In this document: positions 51,057 to 60,577 of the stretch, piece after piece
Layout of the letters: each line of letters begins with the position of its first letter
Numbering within the stretch: the stretch's first letter is position 1
Assembly: GCA_023411575.1 (NCBI GenBank)
Contig: JAEYOP010000040.1
Location: 372,001 to 436,000, forward strand
Direction: 5' to 3'
Length of the DNA stretch: 64,000 nt
Origin: Bacillota bacterium
GTDB lineage: Bacteria; Bacillota; Clostridia; Acetivibrionales; DTU013
Made by a program: the position numbers and the translations under genes
Notes under the pieces: model-generated
The model's input: the letters and a program-made list of their open reading frames with translations, nothing else
What the model was told of the DNA's origin: nothing
Databases searched by the model: none

Positions 51057-51254
51057 TCTTTCACCTGAGAGATTCCATCTCCGCCGGTATGGCCCCGCAT
51101 CCTGGCGAAAATATTGCTCCTTCGGTGCCGAAATCCGGCTTTTCAGAGTTCTGTCCGGCTGCTGCCCTTTTGCCTGAAAGATTCGCCGCCGGGCTGACCT
51201 TCCCGTGCGGTTTACTTCTTCGGCTCCCATATTCCATGGGACTCTCCGGCAACC
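51048..51254 (-). ncRNA. Tandem glycine riboswitch
   Basis: Two aptamers in series on the minus strand. Aptamer 1 has GGAGAGTCCCATGG, GGAGCCGAAGAAGTAAACC and CTTTCAGGCAAAAGG; aptamer 2 has CTCTGAAAAGCC, ACCGAAGGAGCAA and CTCTCAGGTGAAAGAACAG. These are the conserved cores of the gcvT riboswitch. A terminator follows directly and gcvT is the first gene, so glycine should activate the cleavage operon. Confidence 0.93.
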
Positions 51255-51341
51255 ATCATCCACCCTATGCTTTTTTCTTTATACCTCTATTATATTCCAA
51301 TCCCTGTCCGATTTCTACCGTTTGTTAAAATCCTTCGCCGG

Positions 51342-52352
51342 TTAAAATCCTTTGCCTTCCAGCCATCCGGCAATGTCCAGCGTCATGGCCGTCTCTGCCT
51401 CGTCCATGGATTCCGCGGCTTCGCGCAGCTTTTCGGCCAGCTGACGGGAAGAAAATGCGCTGCCCTTGAACAACTCCGGGAGCTTTGCTATATACGCCTC
51501 GTCCATGGCGTCCGAATAGACGGCGGCTTCCCGGACCAGACCGTTCTCCAGCTTGAAGCCGATTTCGACTCCGCCCCATGGGAACCGGGTCTCCAGATCC
51601 ACGTCAAACTGGGGGGCCTCCCCGTAGCGCCAACACCAGGAAGAGTACTTGCAGTACAGCTCTTCCAACGCCGTCCTGCCGGCTTTGCCGTCCCTGATCC
51701 CGTCTTCGACGGGCGCGTCGCTGTGATAAATCGACCGGAACGAAGCGATCAGCGCTTCGGCCATTTCATCGATCGTCAGCGACGGCAGGAGCTCTTTGAG
51801 ATTGACCACCCTGGATTGAACGGATTGAACGCCTTTTGACCGCATTTTTTCCGGGGATACCTGGAGATAATTGGAGAGCTTCTGGAAATTCGCGTGGACG
51901 AGCACCGTGCCATGGTGGTACGCGCCGTTTTTCCGGAAACAGAAGGCGTTGCCGGAAAATTTGCGCCCGTCCACGGTCAGATCGTTCCGGCCACTCATCA
52001 CCGCCTTGATCCCAAGGCTATTTACGGCATCCAGGATGACTCCGACCTGCTTTTCCAGGTCGTACTGCTCCCGGCTGACGACGAAGGTAAAGTTGAGGTT
52101 CCCCATGTCGTGGTATACGGCCCCGCCGCCGGAAAGCCGTCTTGCCAGCTTTCCGCCTTCGTTTTCAAAGTGCTCCGTTTTGCATTCGCGCCAGGGATTC
52201 TGGTTTCTCCCGATCACGACGGTATTGTCATTCTGCCATAGATATAAAATGCACTGTCCCGGCTCCACCCGGTCCAGCAGGTATTCCTCGACGGAAAGGT
52301 TCCACCAGGGATCGTACGTATTTGTGCGGAGGATCCGCGTATTGTTGTTCAT
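51342..52352 (-). CDS. lplA: Lipoate-protein ligase A
   Basis: 336 aa from ATG 52352 with GGAGG 7 nt upstream. Catalytic-domain blocks: DPWWNLSVEEYLLDRV, LWQNDNTVVIGRNQNPW, KLARRLSGGGAVYHDMGNLN (the RRxSGGGxVYHD motif), GRNDLTVDGRKFSGNAF with the catalytic Lys, and YHHGTVLVHANFQKLSNYL. A C-terminal Lip_prot_lig_C domain completes it. It activates lipoate with ATP and attaches it to GcvH. It sits just upstream of the glycine riboswitch on the same strand, so the modifier and the modified protein are linked. Confidence 0.93.
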   Translation of the reverse strand: MNNNTRILRTNTYDPWWNLSVEEYLLDRVEPGQCILYLWQNDNTVVIGRNQNPWRECKTEHFENEGGKLARRLSGGGAVYHDMGNLNFTFVVSREQYDLEKQVGVILDAVNSLGIKAVMSGRNDLTVDGRKFSGNAFCFRKNGAYHHGTVLVHANFQKLSNYLQVSPEKMRSKGVQSVQSRVVNLKELLPSLTIDEMAEALIASFRSIYHSDAPVEDGIRDGKAGRTALEELYCKYSSWCWRYGEAPQFDVDLETRFPWGGVEIGFKLENGLVREAAVYSDAMDEAYIAKLPELFKGSAFSSRQLAEKLREAAESMDEAETAMTLDIAGWLEGKGF

Positions 52353-52601
52353 TGAAAGGCCTCCCGATTGCACCGCATTCATAAATTATAACCATTTGTT
52401 CTACAAATTTCAACACACGTTTCTTTCGGCTTCCCGTTTTTTACTTTCGAAGTCTTATGTTTACGACGGCAACCCGGTCCTTTCCCGCGGCCCGCCCGCG
52501 TCCTGTCATTATTGATTCTTTAAGCCGTCCGTATTGTAACACTTGTATTGTCCTATCAATATTATGTAAAAGAATCATATTGTTTGAAGGAGCGTAGCGC
52601 T

Positions 52602-52841
52602 ATGAAGTATCAAGACAATTATATGGGCTCAAGGGCGGAATTCGCCAGCTTTATTAAAAAGGCGATCCCGGATCTTTTTGCCGGCAATCTCGTTGTCGAA
52701 GGAACCCCTGTAGCCATCCCCGCCGATACGGACCTGGACTACAAGGTAAAATACGATGACGACACGGAAAGCGGATCCGTCACTCTCAAGGTCTCCTGGA
52801 CAAAGGAAACCGCAGGCGAGGAACTGACCCTCGACGACTAA
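52602..52841 (+). CDS. Amphi-Trp domain protein
   Basis: 79 aa from ATG 52602 with AAGGAG upstream; the frame is open further back without a signal. SRAEFASFIKKAIPDLFAGNLVVEG, VAIPADTDLDYKVKYDDDT and SGSVTLKVSW follow the amphi-Trp pattern (helix, then amphipathic strands ending in a Trp). Cytoplasmic, function unknown. It stands before the spore coat cluster, 79 nt upstream of the first CotS gene. Confidence 0.75.
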   Translation: MKYQDNYMGSRAEFASFIKKAIPDLFAGNLVVEGTPVAIPADTDLDYKVKYDDDTESGSVTLKVSWTKETAGEELTLDD

Positions 52842-52919
52842 TCGGCTTCCGGAGGGTTTCCGATCCTTGCCGGCCGGCAGGGATCCCCCCTTACATACAC
52901 CTGAAAGGAAGGGATAAAA

Positions 52920-53951
52920 TTGGCAATCGCGGCAAATGAACCACTGGATCTCGTATTGGGCAGCTATCCCATAAAGGTTTTGGATATCCGCAACGAATCC
53001 TACAAGGACAAAAAAGGCGTCTGGTGGATCAAAACAACGGATGGCATGCGAATCCTGAAAAAAATATCCAACTCCGAGGAGACGCTGAAATTCCTCCTGC
53101 ATGCGGTGGACCATCTCCGGAAAAACGGCGTCCTCCTGCCGGAAATCATCAAAACCTCCGATGGGAGGAATTACGCGAAGGTGAACGGCACCTGCTACGT
53201 CCTGACCGATGCGATAGACGGCAAGAACCCCTCCTACACGTCGCCCCGGGAATTGAACAGCATCGTGGGCGAGCTGGCCAAATTCCACAAGGCCTCCCGG
53301 GACTTCTCCCTTCCTGCCGAAAGCAAGCCGAAATACCATCTCGGGCTCTGGGTCGAGGATTATCGCGCCCAACTGGAGGAAATCGACGCCTGGTACCAGA
53401 ACGAACTGCAGAAAAAAGAGCATGACGCCATCGGGAAAACCCTGATAAAGGAGTTCCCGTACTTTTATGAACGCGCCAACCGTGCCATTGAGGGTCTGAC
53501 CGGCCCGGAATACAGGGAATGGGTGGAACAGGCGCTCCATACCGGCTCCCTCTGCCACCAGGACTTTGCCGCCGGGAATCTCCTCATGACGGCTGCCGGC
53601 AGCATCTACGTCATCGATACGGATTCCATAACCGTCGATATCGCCGCCCGGGACATCCGAAAGCTTTTGAACAAGATCATGAAAAAGGCCGGAAGATGGG
53701 ATACGGAGCTGACCAGGACCATTCTGCAAAGCTATCAGTCGGTAAACCCCCTCACGCCCTCCCAATGGCGGGTCGTGAAGCTGGATCTGCTGTTCCCCCA
53801 TCTGTTCCTGGGCGCGGTCAACAAGTATATCTACCAGCGGGATAAGGAATGGTCCGCCGAGAAGTACCACCAGCGGATCCTGGAGATGGCCGCATTTGAA
53901 AAAACGCTGCCGCCGGTAATGGAGCATTTCGAACGCATTATACCGAAATAG
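52920..53951 (+). CDS. CotS family spore coat protein (first copy)
   Basis: 343 aa from a TTG start with GGAAGGG upstream. Aminoglycoside-phosphotransferase fold: WWIKTTDGMRILKKISN (the Lys strand), YVLTDAIDGKNPSY, LAKFHKAS, then LCHQDFAAGNLLM (catalytic HQDFxxxN) and IYVIDTDSITVDIAARDIRKL (Mg-binding D, usually D-F-D). These kinase-like proteins are coat components, required for CotS-type assembly, and are encoded with a glycosyltransferase here as in Bacillus (cotS-cotSA). The second copy follows 33 nt later. Confidence 0.87.
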   Translation: MAIAANEPLDLVLGSYPIKVLDIRNESYKDKKGVWWIKTTDGMRILKKISNSEETLKFLLHAVDHLRKNGVLLPEIIKTSDGRNYAKVNGTCYVLTDAIDGKNPSYTSPRELNSIVGELAKFHKASRDFSLPAESKPKYHLGLWVEDYRAQLEEIDAWYQNELQKKEHDAIGKTLIKEFPYFYERANRAIEGLTGPEYREWVEQALHTGSLCHQDFAAGNLLMTAAGSIYVIDTDSITVDIAARDIRKLLNKIMKKAGRWDTELTRTILQSYQSVNPLTPSQWRVVKLDLLFPHLFLGAVNKYIYQRDKEWSAEKYHQRILEMAAFEKTLPPVMEHFERIIPK

Positions 53952-53984
53952 GCTTCAACAACCACTTTGAAAGGATGGATCGAC

Positions 53985-55004
53985 TTGGAAAACCATTGCG
54001 ATTCCTCGGGGAAATCCCTCGAGAAGCTTGCATCAGAAGTATTGGAAAGATACGGTATCGTTCCCGAAAGCATGGCCGTCATCCAGAGCGGCGCCATCAA
54101 AACCGTCTGGAAGTTCAAGGCAAACGGACGGCTGCTCTGTCTGAAAAGGCTCCGCCAGACCCTGGACAAAGCCCTCTTTTCCGCCAACGCCCAAATCCAT
54201 ATCCGGAAATCCGGCGGTCTTGTCCCCGGCATCCTCCCGGATAAAAACGGGCAGCCTGTCGTTCAATACGGCGATCAGCTATTCGTACTATATGAATGGA
54301 TCAATGGAACCGACCTGAACTTCGGCAATCCCGCCGATCTGAAGCAGGCAGTCCAGGGGCTTGCCCGCTTTCATATCGCGTCGAAGGACTACCAGCCCGG
54401 GGAGGAAGCCCGCGTCTCAAGCAAGCTCGGAAAATGGCCGGAGCAGTACGCATCCATGAAAAACAAGCTGGCTCTCTGGAAGGAAACCGCCCTGGGCGGC
54501 TTATCCCAGCCAGCTTACGCCTCCTATGCGCGGTGTGTTGATCCCATGCTCCGGCTGGCGGACCAGGCAATCGACCTGCTGGGCAGGTCCAAATACGGAG
54601 TATTGACCGGCAAGGGGTCCGGCTCCGTGGTGCTGTGCCACCAGGATTACGGAAAAGGCAACGCCATAGCGGCCGGCAACGGCGTTTACGTATTGGACCT
54701 GGACGGTGTGACCTTCGACCTCCCGGCCAGGGACCTGCGGAAGATCATCGGCAAAATCGCCGAAAACAAAGGCCAATGGCAGGCCGGCAGCATCCGGGAC
54801 ATTATGGCCTGGTATACGGAAATCCATCCCCAGAATGAGGATGAGAGGGCGGCGTTGTATACCGACCTTTTATTTCCCCACTGGTTCTATGGTCTGGTAA
54901 AAAATCTTTTCCAGGGAGCAAAGCCGCTGAAGGCCGCCGAAATCGAAAGGATCGCAAAGCTTGAGGAAGCCAAGGTACCTGTTTTAAAAACCTTTCAAAA
55001 GTAG
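53985..55004 (+). CDS. CotS family spore coat protein (second copy)
   Basis: 339 aa from a TTG at 53985 with AGGATGG upstream. Same fold as its neighbour: VWKFKANGRLLCLKRLRQ, LFVLYEWINGTDLN, LARFHIASKDY, VLCHQDYGKGNAI (catalytic HQDYxxxN) and VYVLDLDGVTFDLPARDLRKI. Both copies keep the APH-type catalytic residues. Tandem duplication with divergence; likely part of coat formation or polysaccharide attachment. Confidence 0.86.
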   Translation: MENHCDSSGKSLEKLASEVLERYGIVPESMAVIQSGAIKTVWKFKANGRLLCLKRLRQTLDKALFSANAQIHIRKSGGLVPGILPDKNGQPVVQYGDQLFVLYEWINGTDLNFGNPADLKQAVQGLARFHIASKDYQPGEEARVSSKLGKWPEQYASMKNKLALWKETALGGLSQPAYASYARCVDPMLRLADQAIDLLGRSKYGVLTGKGSGSVVLCHQDYGKGNAIAAGNGVYVLDLDGVTFDLPARDLRKIIGKIAENKGQWQAGSIRDIMAWYTEIHPQNEDERAALYTDLLFPHWFYGLVKNLFQGAKPLKAAEIERIAKLEEAKVPVLKTFQK

Positions 55005-55015
55005 GGGGGAGAAGC

Positions 55016-56668
55016 TTGAAAATAGCAATGATCTGCACGGAGAAACTTCCCGTTCCGCCAATCGCGGGCGGAGCGGTTCAGTTATATATTGAAGGAATCG
55101 TTCCCTATCTTTCCCGGGAGCATGATATAACCGTATTCAGCATCCAGTATCCCGGCCTGCCCGACCTGGAAACCGTGGACAACGTCCGGTATATTCGTGT
55201 CCCCGGCGGTTCCGGCCTTGTTTATGCGGAAAGCCTGAAGGCCGCTCTGGACAATTCCTACGACCTGGTCCACGTATTCAACCGTCCCAAAGTCATGCTC
55301 GCGCTTATGGAAGAGTTTCCCGCCCTGCGGTTCGGCCTGAGCCTCCACAATGAAATGTTCCATCCGGAGAAAATGCGCGACGCCGACGCCCTCAAATGCA
55401 TCGACAGAGCCGAATACATCAATACGGTCAGCCGGTATATCGCCGACACGGTCTCCTCCCGGTTCCCCTCGGCAGCGGGCAAGCTCCGGGTGGTCTACTC
55501 CGGCGTGGACGCCGGCCGGTTCAAGCCGGTGTGGACCAAAGAGGCGATCCGGTCCCGGGACCAGCTGAAGGCCAAGCTGGGGCTCCAGGGGTTCAAGGTC
55601 GTCCTTTTTGTCGGCCGGCTCAGCATAAAAAAAGGGGTTGACGTCCTGCTGAGGGCCATGGCGCCGGTCATGCGCCAAAATCCCAAAACGGCCCTGGTGG
55701 TGGTCGGAAGCAAGTGGTACGGCAAAAACGAATCCGACGACTATACCAAATCCCTTCAGTCCAAAATCCAGGACCTCCCGGGTCCCGTCGTTTTCACGGG
55801 CTTTGTGCCCCCCGCCGGGATTGCCGCGTATTATGCCCTCGGAGACGTGTTCGTCTGCGCCTCCCAGTGGATGGAGCCCCTTGCAAGGGTCCATTATGAA
55901 GCCATGGCCGCCGGCCTTCCGATCATCACCACGAACCGGGGCGGAAATGCCGAGGTGGTCGGGGGGTATGGCAACGGGATTGTGCTCGAGGAGTATAAAA
56001 ATCCGGAGGCAATGGCCCAGAAGATCTCCTATGTGCTGACTCATGAAGAGGAAGCGCTTAAGATGGGAAACAACGGACGGAGGCTGGCGGAGCAGCGCTA
56101 CACCTGGGAAAGGGTCGCCGGCGAAGTATTCCAGGGGGTGCATCCCGCCGAGCCGTCCAAGGCCAAAGCGGAAGCCAAAGAGCCGCCCGTCGTTCCTCCG
56201 TCGAAAGAGATGCAGGATTTTTCAATCCTGCTGGATATGGCGGATGCCGCTGCGAAAGCAGTGTCCGCAAGCTATGCGGCAGGAGTGGGAGCGGCGGTCA
56301 AAAGCGCCGCAAATGCGAAAGCGCCGGTCAAGCCGGCGGTAGGCTGGAGGGCGGTGGCCAAAGCCGCCGGAAATGCGAAGGCGTCGGCCCGGACGGCTGC
56401 GCAGAAGGCCGATGCCGCGCCGGTGATCCCCGGGCCGAAGCTGCTGGATAAAGCGCCCGGAAGCCCCGGCTTCCCCGTGCCCGGCAGCTCATCGGCCGAA
56501 TACGGCTTCCAGCCGTATGTCGCCGGAGCATCCGCCTCCGCGACGCAGCAGACCGCTGCCGCAAAGAAGCCCCTGCCCCCGCAGGCCGGCGCCGCAGGGG
56601 CAGAGCCTTCGTCCCGGACGGCCCGGCCGAAGGATTACAGCACCGGCTGGCCGCAGAAGCGCCGGTAG
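55016..56668 (+). CDS. Family 4 glycosyltransferase with long Ala/Lys-rich tail, spore-coat type
   Basis: 550 aa from a TTG start with GGGGGAG upstream. GT4 fold: MICTEKLPVPPIAGGAVQLY near the start, FNRPKVMLALMEEFP, INTVSRYIADTVSSRFP and YSGVDAGRFKPVW (sugar-nucleotide binding half), VLFVGRLSIKKGVDVLLRAM, HYEAMAAGLPIITTNRGGN (E-x7-E region). Residues about 380-550 form a tail rich in Ala, Lys and Pro, with imperfect repeats such as AAVKSAANAKAPVKPAV and RAVAKAAGNAKASARTA, that is not part of the enzyme. This resembles CotSA, the coat glycosyltransferase, but the tail is unusual. Confidence 0.83.
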   Translation: MKIAMICTEKLPVPPIAGGAVQLYIEGIVPYLSREHDITVFSIQYPGLPDLETVDNVRYIRVPGGSGLVYAESLKAALDNSYDLVHVFNRPKVMLALMEEFPALRFGLSLHNEMFHPEKMRDADALKCIDRAEYINTVSRYIADTVSSRFPSAAGKLRVVYSGVDAGRFKPVWTKEAIRSRDQLKAKLGLQGFKVVLFVGRLSIKKGVDVLLRAMAPVMRQNPKTALVVVGSKWYGKNESDDYTKSLQSKIQDLPGPVVFTGFVPPAGIAAYYALGDVFVCASQWMEPLARVHYEAMAAGLPIITTNRGGNAEVVGGYGNGIVLEEYKNPEAMAQKISYVLTHEEEALKMGNNGRRLAEQRYTWERVAGEVFQGVHPAEPSKAKAEAKEPPVVPPSKEMQDFSILLDMADAAAKAVSASYAAGVGAAVKSAANAKAPVKPAVGWRAVAKAAGNAKASARTAAQKADAAPVIPGPKLLDKAPGSPGFPVPGSSSAEYGFQPYVAGASASATQQTAAAKKPLPPQAGAAGAEPSSRTARPKDYSTGWPQKRR

Positions 56669-56685
56669 ATTCTGGAGGATATCCT

Positions 56686-58005
56686 ATGAAGATTTCGATT
56701 ATCGGTACGGGTTATGTCGGTCTGGTCACAGGCATTTGCCTTGCGTCTCTCGGGTTCAATGTCCTCTGCTGCGATTCGGACAGGGAAAAGATCGAAAAAT
56801 TGAAAAAAGGGGTCCTGCCCATCTACGAGCCGGGTCTTGACAGTCTGCTCGCCGTCTGCATGAAACAAAAGGGACTCCTTGAGTTCACGGAGGATATCAA
56901 AACAGCCGCCGCATTCTCGGATATCCTGTTTATAACGGTGAATACGCCGACGCTGGACGACAATTCAAGCGACCTGAGCCACGTCTTTGATGTCGTTTCG
57001 TCAATTGCCTGCTGTATGACGGGCTACAAGATCCTCGTAAATAAAAGCACCGTGCCTCCGGGAACGGGCCGAAAGGTGCGGGAGCGGATGGAAAAGCTGC
57101 TGGAAGCGCAGCAGAAGCAGTTGGATTTCGACGTCGTATCCAATCCCGAATTTTTGCGGGAGGGCTCCGCAGTCCATGATTTCTTTCATTCGGACAGGAT
57201 CGTGCTCGGCGCCGAAAGCGAACGCGCCGTTTCCAGGATGGAGGAGGTCTACAGGGACCAGCTCGCCCATGGCATACCGATGATCATCACCGGCCTGGAA
57301 ACCGCAGAAATGATCAAATATGCCTCCAACGCCTTTCTTGCCGCAAAAATCGGCTTCATCAACGAAATCGCAAACCTGTGCGAGGCCTGTGGGGCAAATG
57401 TTTCGGAAGTGGCGGCGGGTATGGGGTTTGACGGCAGGATCGGCCGGGAGTTTCTGAATCCCGGCCCCGGTTTTGGCGGAAGCTGTTTCCCGAAGGATGT
57501 CCGCGCGTTGAAGGGAATGGCGCAGCAGTACGGATACGAGCCGGTCCTTCTGAACAGCATCCTGGAATCGAACCGCCGGCAGGCCGAAAGGATGGCGGAG
57601 AAGATATGGTCGGCGGCCGGCGGGCTGGAAGGCAGGAAAGCCGCCGTCCTCGGGCTGTCTTTCAAGCCGGGGACGGACGACATACGGGAATCCCCTTCCC
57701 TTTCCATCATCCGGAGACTGCTGGACCGGAAAGCCTCCGTCCGGGTTTATGATCCGGAAGCAATGGAAAATACGCAGAAAGCATACCCGGAGCTGCCGCT
57801 GGAATATTGCCAGGACGCCTATGAGGCCTGCTCCGGCAGCGACTGCGCCATCCTTGCCACCGAATGGAAGGAATTTTGCTCTCTCGACTTCCACCGGCTG
57901 AAGGCACTCCTTCGAAGCCCGGTTTTTATCGATCTGCGGAACGTATACGATCCTTCCTATGTCAAAAGCTTCGGCTTCCGGTACGACGGGGTCGGAAGAA
58001 AATAA
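56686..58005 (+). CDS. UDP-glucose 6-dehydrogenase
   Basis: 439 aa, ATG with GGAGG. The NAD-binding start is IGTGYVGLVTGICLASLG; other blocks are ITVNTPTLDDNSSDLS, NKSTVPPGTGRKV, NPEFLREGSAVHDF, and the active-site cysteine in GPGFGGSCFPKDVRAL; VLGLSFKPGTDDIRESPS starts the C-terminal UDP-binding domain. It oxidises UDP-glucose to UDP-glucuronate, a precursor for acidic wall or capsule polymers. It follows the GT4 gene by 17 nt, so the coat-type cluster may build a glucuronate-containing glycan (inference). Confidence 0.92.
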   Translation: MKISIIGTGYVGLVTGICLASLGFNVLCCDSDREKIEKLKKGVLPIYEPGLDSLLAVCMKQKGLLEFTEDIKTAAAFSDILFITVNTPTLDDNSSDLSHVFDVVSSIACCMTGYKILVNKSTVPPGTGRKVRERMEKLLEAQQKQLDFDVVSNPEFLREGSAVHDFFHSDRIVLGAESERAVSRMEEVYRDQLAHGIPMIITGLETAEMIKYASNAFLAAKIGFINEIANLCEACGANVSEVAAGMGFDGRIGREFLNPGPGFGGSCFPKDVRALKGMAQQYGYEPVLLNSILESNRRQAERMAEKIWSAAGGLEGRKAAVLGLSFKPGTDDIRESPSLSIIRRLLDRKASVRVYDPEAMENTQKAYPELPLEYCQDAYEACSGSDCAILATEWKEFCSLDFHRLKALLRSPVFIDLRNVYDPSYVKSFGFRYDGVGRK

Positions 58006-58045
58006 GCGGGGGACCGGACCGGTCCTCCGCCTGTTTTTCCGCCGC

Positions 58046-58255
58046 CTATGTTCTCATCACTCTTCTCAGCGCTTTTTCAAAATCGTTCCATTCCTTATCC
58101 TTTTGGGACTGAACCCCGCCGTAGGAAATTCCGGAAGAAACCCCGGCGGACACCGGGACAGGCGCTTCCGCCGCAGCCGCGACCTCATGATCCCAGCAGG
58201 CCGCAAAGCATCTTGCCACCATGCTTTCATCCCACTTGATGATATCCATTTTCAT
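58046..58255 (-). CDS. Small hypothetical protein, 69 aa
   Basis: ATG at 58255 has AAGGAT 9 nt upstream; GTG at 58264 is an alternative. The protein starts MKMDIIKWDESMVARCFAAC and has an Ala/Val-rich middle and a charged helix ending FEKALRRVMRT. No known domain. It lies between two convergent core genes, which leaves it likely to be real but unplaced. The two early cysteines could bind metal or be modified. Confidence 0.5.
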   Translation of the reverse strand: MKMDIIKWDESMVARCFAACWDHEVAAAAEAPVPVSAGVSSGISYGGVQSQKDKEWNDFEKALRRVMRT

Positions 58256-58378
58256 AAAATACACATCCTTACAAACTGATATACTGTCTACATAATCAGT
58301 ATATTAATTTGCAGGTGCAAAGTTGCATCCGGCGGGCGGCAATGTCTGCAGCAGACGCATTATATTTATGACTCCTGT

Positions 58379-59776
58379 TTATGCCTTTGTTACCTTGACG
58401 CCCTGGGCTGTATCCTCCAGCACGTAGCCCATCCCGTTCAGCTGCGCGCGGATCTCGTCCGCCAGCTTCCAGTTCTTGTCCTTCCTGGCCTGCTGCCTGC
58501 GGTCCACGAGCTCCGCAATTTCAGGCTCCAACTCCTGCGCTCCTGCCGCGGGCTTTTCAGCCGCCTTGTCAAAATCCAGTCCGAAGACGGAATCCATTTT
58601 GACCAGCAGCCGGTACAGCGCGTTGGCCTTGGTGCCGTACCGGGCCACATTCCACGCCACGCCGAGAGCCCTTGGGATATTCAGGTCGTCGTTGATGGCT
58701 TCCTCAAAATCCTTTTCAAAGGAGGCAATCAGACCGGGGTCTACCTCGATCTGGCTCCCTGCGTTCTTGTGGGCAAGAACGCCCTCCAGCAGCCTGTCCA
58801 GGGAAACCTGGGCGGCTTTGATCCCATCCCAGGTGAAGTTCAGCTTGCTCCGATAGTTGGCATTCAGGCACATGTACCGGAAGGCCAGCGGACTCAGGCC
58901 ATTTTTCCGGAGATCCGAAACGGTATAGGTGTTCCCCAGGCTTTTGGACATTTTCCCGTTGTCCACCAGCAGGAATTCACCGTGCAGCCAGTAATTCACC
59001 GCAGGCTTGCCGAGAAGCGCCTCGCTCTGGGCGATTTCGTTTTCGTGGTGAACGGGGATGTGGTCCACGCCGCCGGTATGGATGTCGAACACGTCGCCCA
59101 GGTACTTCCTGCTCATGGCGGAGCATTCGATGTGCCAGCCGGGATAGCCCATGCCCCAGGGGCTCGGCCACTGCATGATGTGCTCTTTCGGCGCCTTCTT
59201 CCAGAGCGCGAAGTCGGCCGGGTGCCGCTTCTCTTCATTGACATCGACCCTTGCGCCTGCGATCTGCCCTTCCAGGTCCAGTCCCGACAGCTTGCCGTAG
59301 CCCTTGAATTTCATGATGTCGAAATAGATGCCGTCGCCGGTTTCGTATCCGTAGCCCAGCTTCACCAGCTCTTCGACAAATTCGATCATTTCGGTGATGT
59401 GTTCGGTTGCCTTCGGGATGAATTCCGGCTTCCCGATGTTCAGGGCCCCGATATCCTCCATAAACACGCCGGTATAGTATTCGGCGATCTCCCAGGGGGT
59501 TTTGCGGGTTTCCCTGGCGGTCTTCATCATTTTGTCCTCGCCCTCGTCGGCATCCGCCACCAGATGGCCCACGTCCGTTATGTTCATAACGTGCTTGAGT
59601 TTGAGCCCGTTGTATTGAAGTACGCGCCGGAGCATATCCATGAAAACGTAGGTCCGGAGATTTCCGATATGGGCATACTGGTAGACCGTCGGCCCGCAGG
59701 AATAAATGCGGGCGGTTCCTTCCTCCAGCGGCTTGAAATCTTCCTTCTGCCTGGTTAACGTGTTGTAAAGCTTCAT
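58379..59776 (-). CDS. cysS: Cysteinyl-tRNA synthetase
   Basis: 465 aa. Class I motifs: IYSCGPTVYQYAHIGN (zinc Cys and the HIGH-type sequence), YWLHGEFLLVDNGKMSKSLGN (KMSKS), and WHIECSAMSRKYLGDVFDIH with further zinc ligands. The length is normal. It charges tRNA-Cys. The start overlaps the cysE stop by 4 nt (ATGA), so the two are coupled under the same T-box. Confidence 0.95.
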   Translation of the reverse strand: MKLYNTLTRQKEDFKPLEEGTARIYSCGPTVYQYAHIGNLRTYVFMDMLRRVLQYNGLKLKHVMNITDVGHLVADADEGEDKMMKTARETRKTPWEIAEYYTGVFMEDIGALNIGKPEFIPKATEHITEMIEFVEELVKLGYGYETGDGIYFDIMKFKGYGKLSGLDLEGQIAGARVDVNEEKRHPADFALWKKAPKEHIMQWPSPWGMGYPGWHIECSAMSRKYLGDVFDIHTGGVDHIPVHHENEIAQSEALLGKPAVNYWLHGEFLLVDNGKMSKSLGNTYTVSDLRKNGLSPLAFRYMCLNANYRSKLNFTWDGIKAAQVSLDRLLEGVLAHKNAGSQIEVDPGLIASFEKDFEEAINDDLNIPRALGVAWNVARYGTKANALYRLLVKMDSVFGLDFDKAAEKPAAGAQELEPEIAELVDRRQQARKDKNWKLADEIRAQLNGMGYVLEDTAQGVKVTKA

Positions 59777-60480
59777 TTCTCTATTCCTCCATTGTTCAAA
59801 TTGGTTTTCTTTTTGCTGCAGCCGTCCATCTCCTCCGCCTTATACGGTTCGCCGCGCTGCACGGCTTCCAGATGTCCGATCCGGACCTGCAGCCTGCAAA
59901 GCTCCTGCGCGACCGGGTCCGCAAGATGCACCTGATCCAGCTCGATGGACGGCACGATCCTCTCCCCGGCCCTTTTTACCGGTCTGGCCTTCGACCCTGT
60001 CACCGTGGTATCGGGCTCCACATCCTCCAGTACGACGGAACCCGATCCGATCATCGCGTTGTCGCCTACTGTGATCGGACCCAGCAGCTTGGCCCCGGCC
60101 CCGATCAGCACGTTGCTTCCGACGGTGGGGTGTCTTTTTCCCTTGTCCTTCCCCGTACCGCCCAGGGTTACCTGGTGATAGATGGTGCAATTGTCGCCGA
60201 CCTCCGCCGTCTCCCCGAAAACAATGCCCATCCCGTGGTCCATGAACAGACCGCGGCCGATTTTGGCGCCGGGATGGATCTCAATGCCGGTAAAGAACCT
60301 GGAAAACTGCGAAACAAAACGGGCGAGAAAAAATCGCTTCTTTCCGTAAAGCCAGTGGGCGATACGGTGGTAAAAAAGCGCCTGGAAGCCGGGATACAGC
60401 AGAATGACCTCCAGCGTGCTCTTCGCCGCCGGGTCCCGTTTCGCTATGGACCTGGCATCCTCCAGCAAGCCTCGAAACAT
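59773..60480 (-). CDS. cysE: Serine O-acetyltransferase
   Basis: 235 aa. The N-terminal SATase helical domain (VILLYPGFQALFYHRIAHWLYG) is followed by the left-handed beta-helix of hexapeptide repeats (FFTGIEIHPGAKIGRGLFMDHG with the catalytic Asp-His pair, YHQVTLGGTGKDKGKRHPTVG, VLIGAGAKLLGPITVGDNAMIGSGSVV). EpsC-like length. It makes O-acetylserine from serine and acetyl-CoA, the first step of cysteine synthesis. Controlled by the T-box leader 98 nt upstream. Confidence 0.93.
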   Translation of the reverse strand: MFRGLLEDARSIAKRDPAAKSTLEVILLYPGFQALFYHRIAHWLYGKKRFFLARFVSQFSRFFTGIEIHPGAKIGRGLFMDHGMGIVFGETAEVGDNCTIYHQVTLGGTGKDKGKRHPTVGSNVLIGAGAKLLGPITVGDNAMIGSGSVVLEDVEPDTTVTGSKARPVKRAGERIVPSIELDQVHLADPVAQELCRLQVRIGHLEAVQRGEPYKAEEMDGCSKKKTNLNNGGIEK

Positions 60481-60577
60481 ATGACCGCCTCATTTCCACA
60501 AAAGTATGTTCAATAGTATTCCCCCCGGCAAAAGCAATTAACATGTCCGGAGGGATGCCCCGCCACAGAATGAAATG

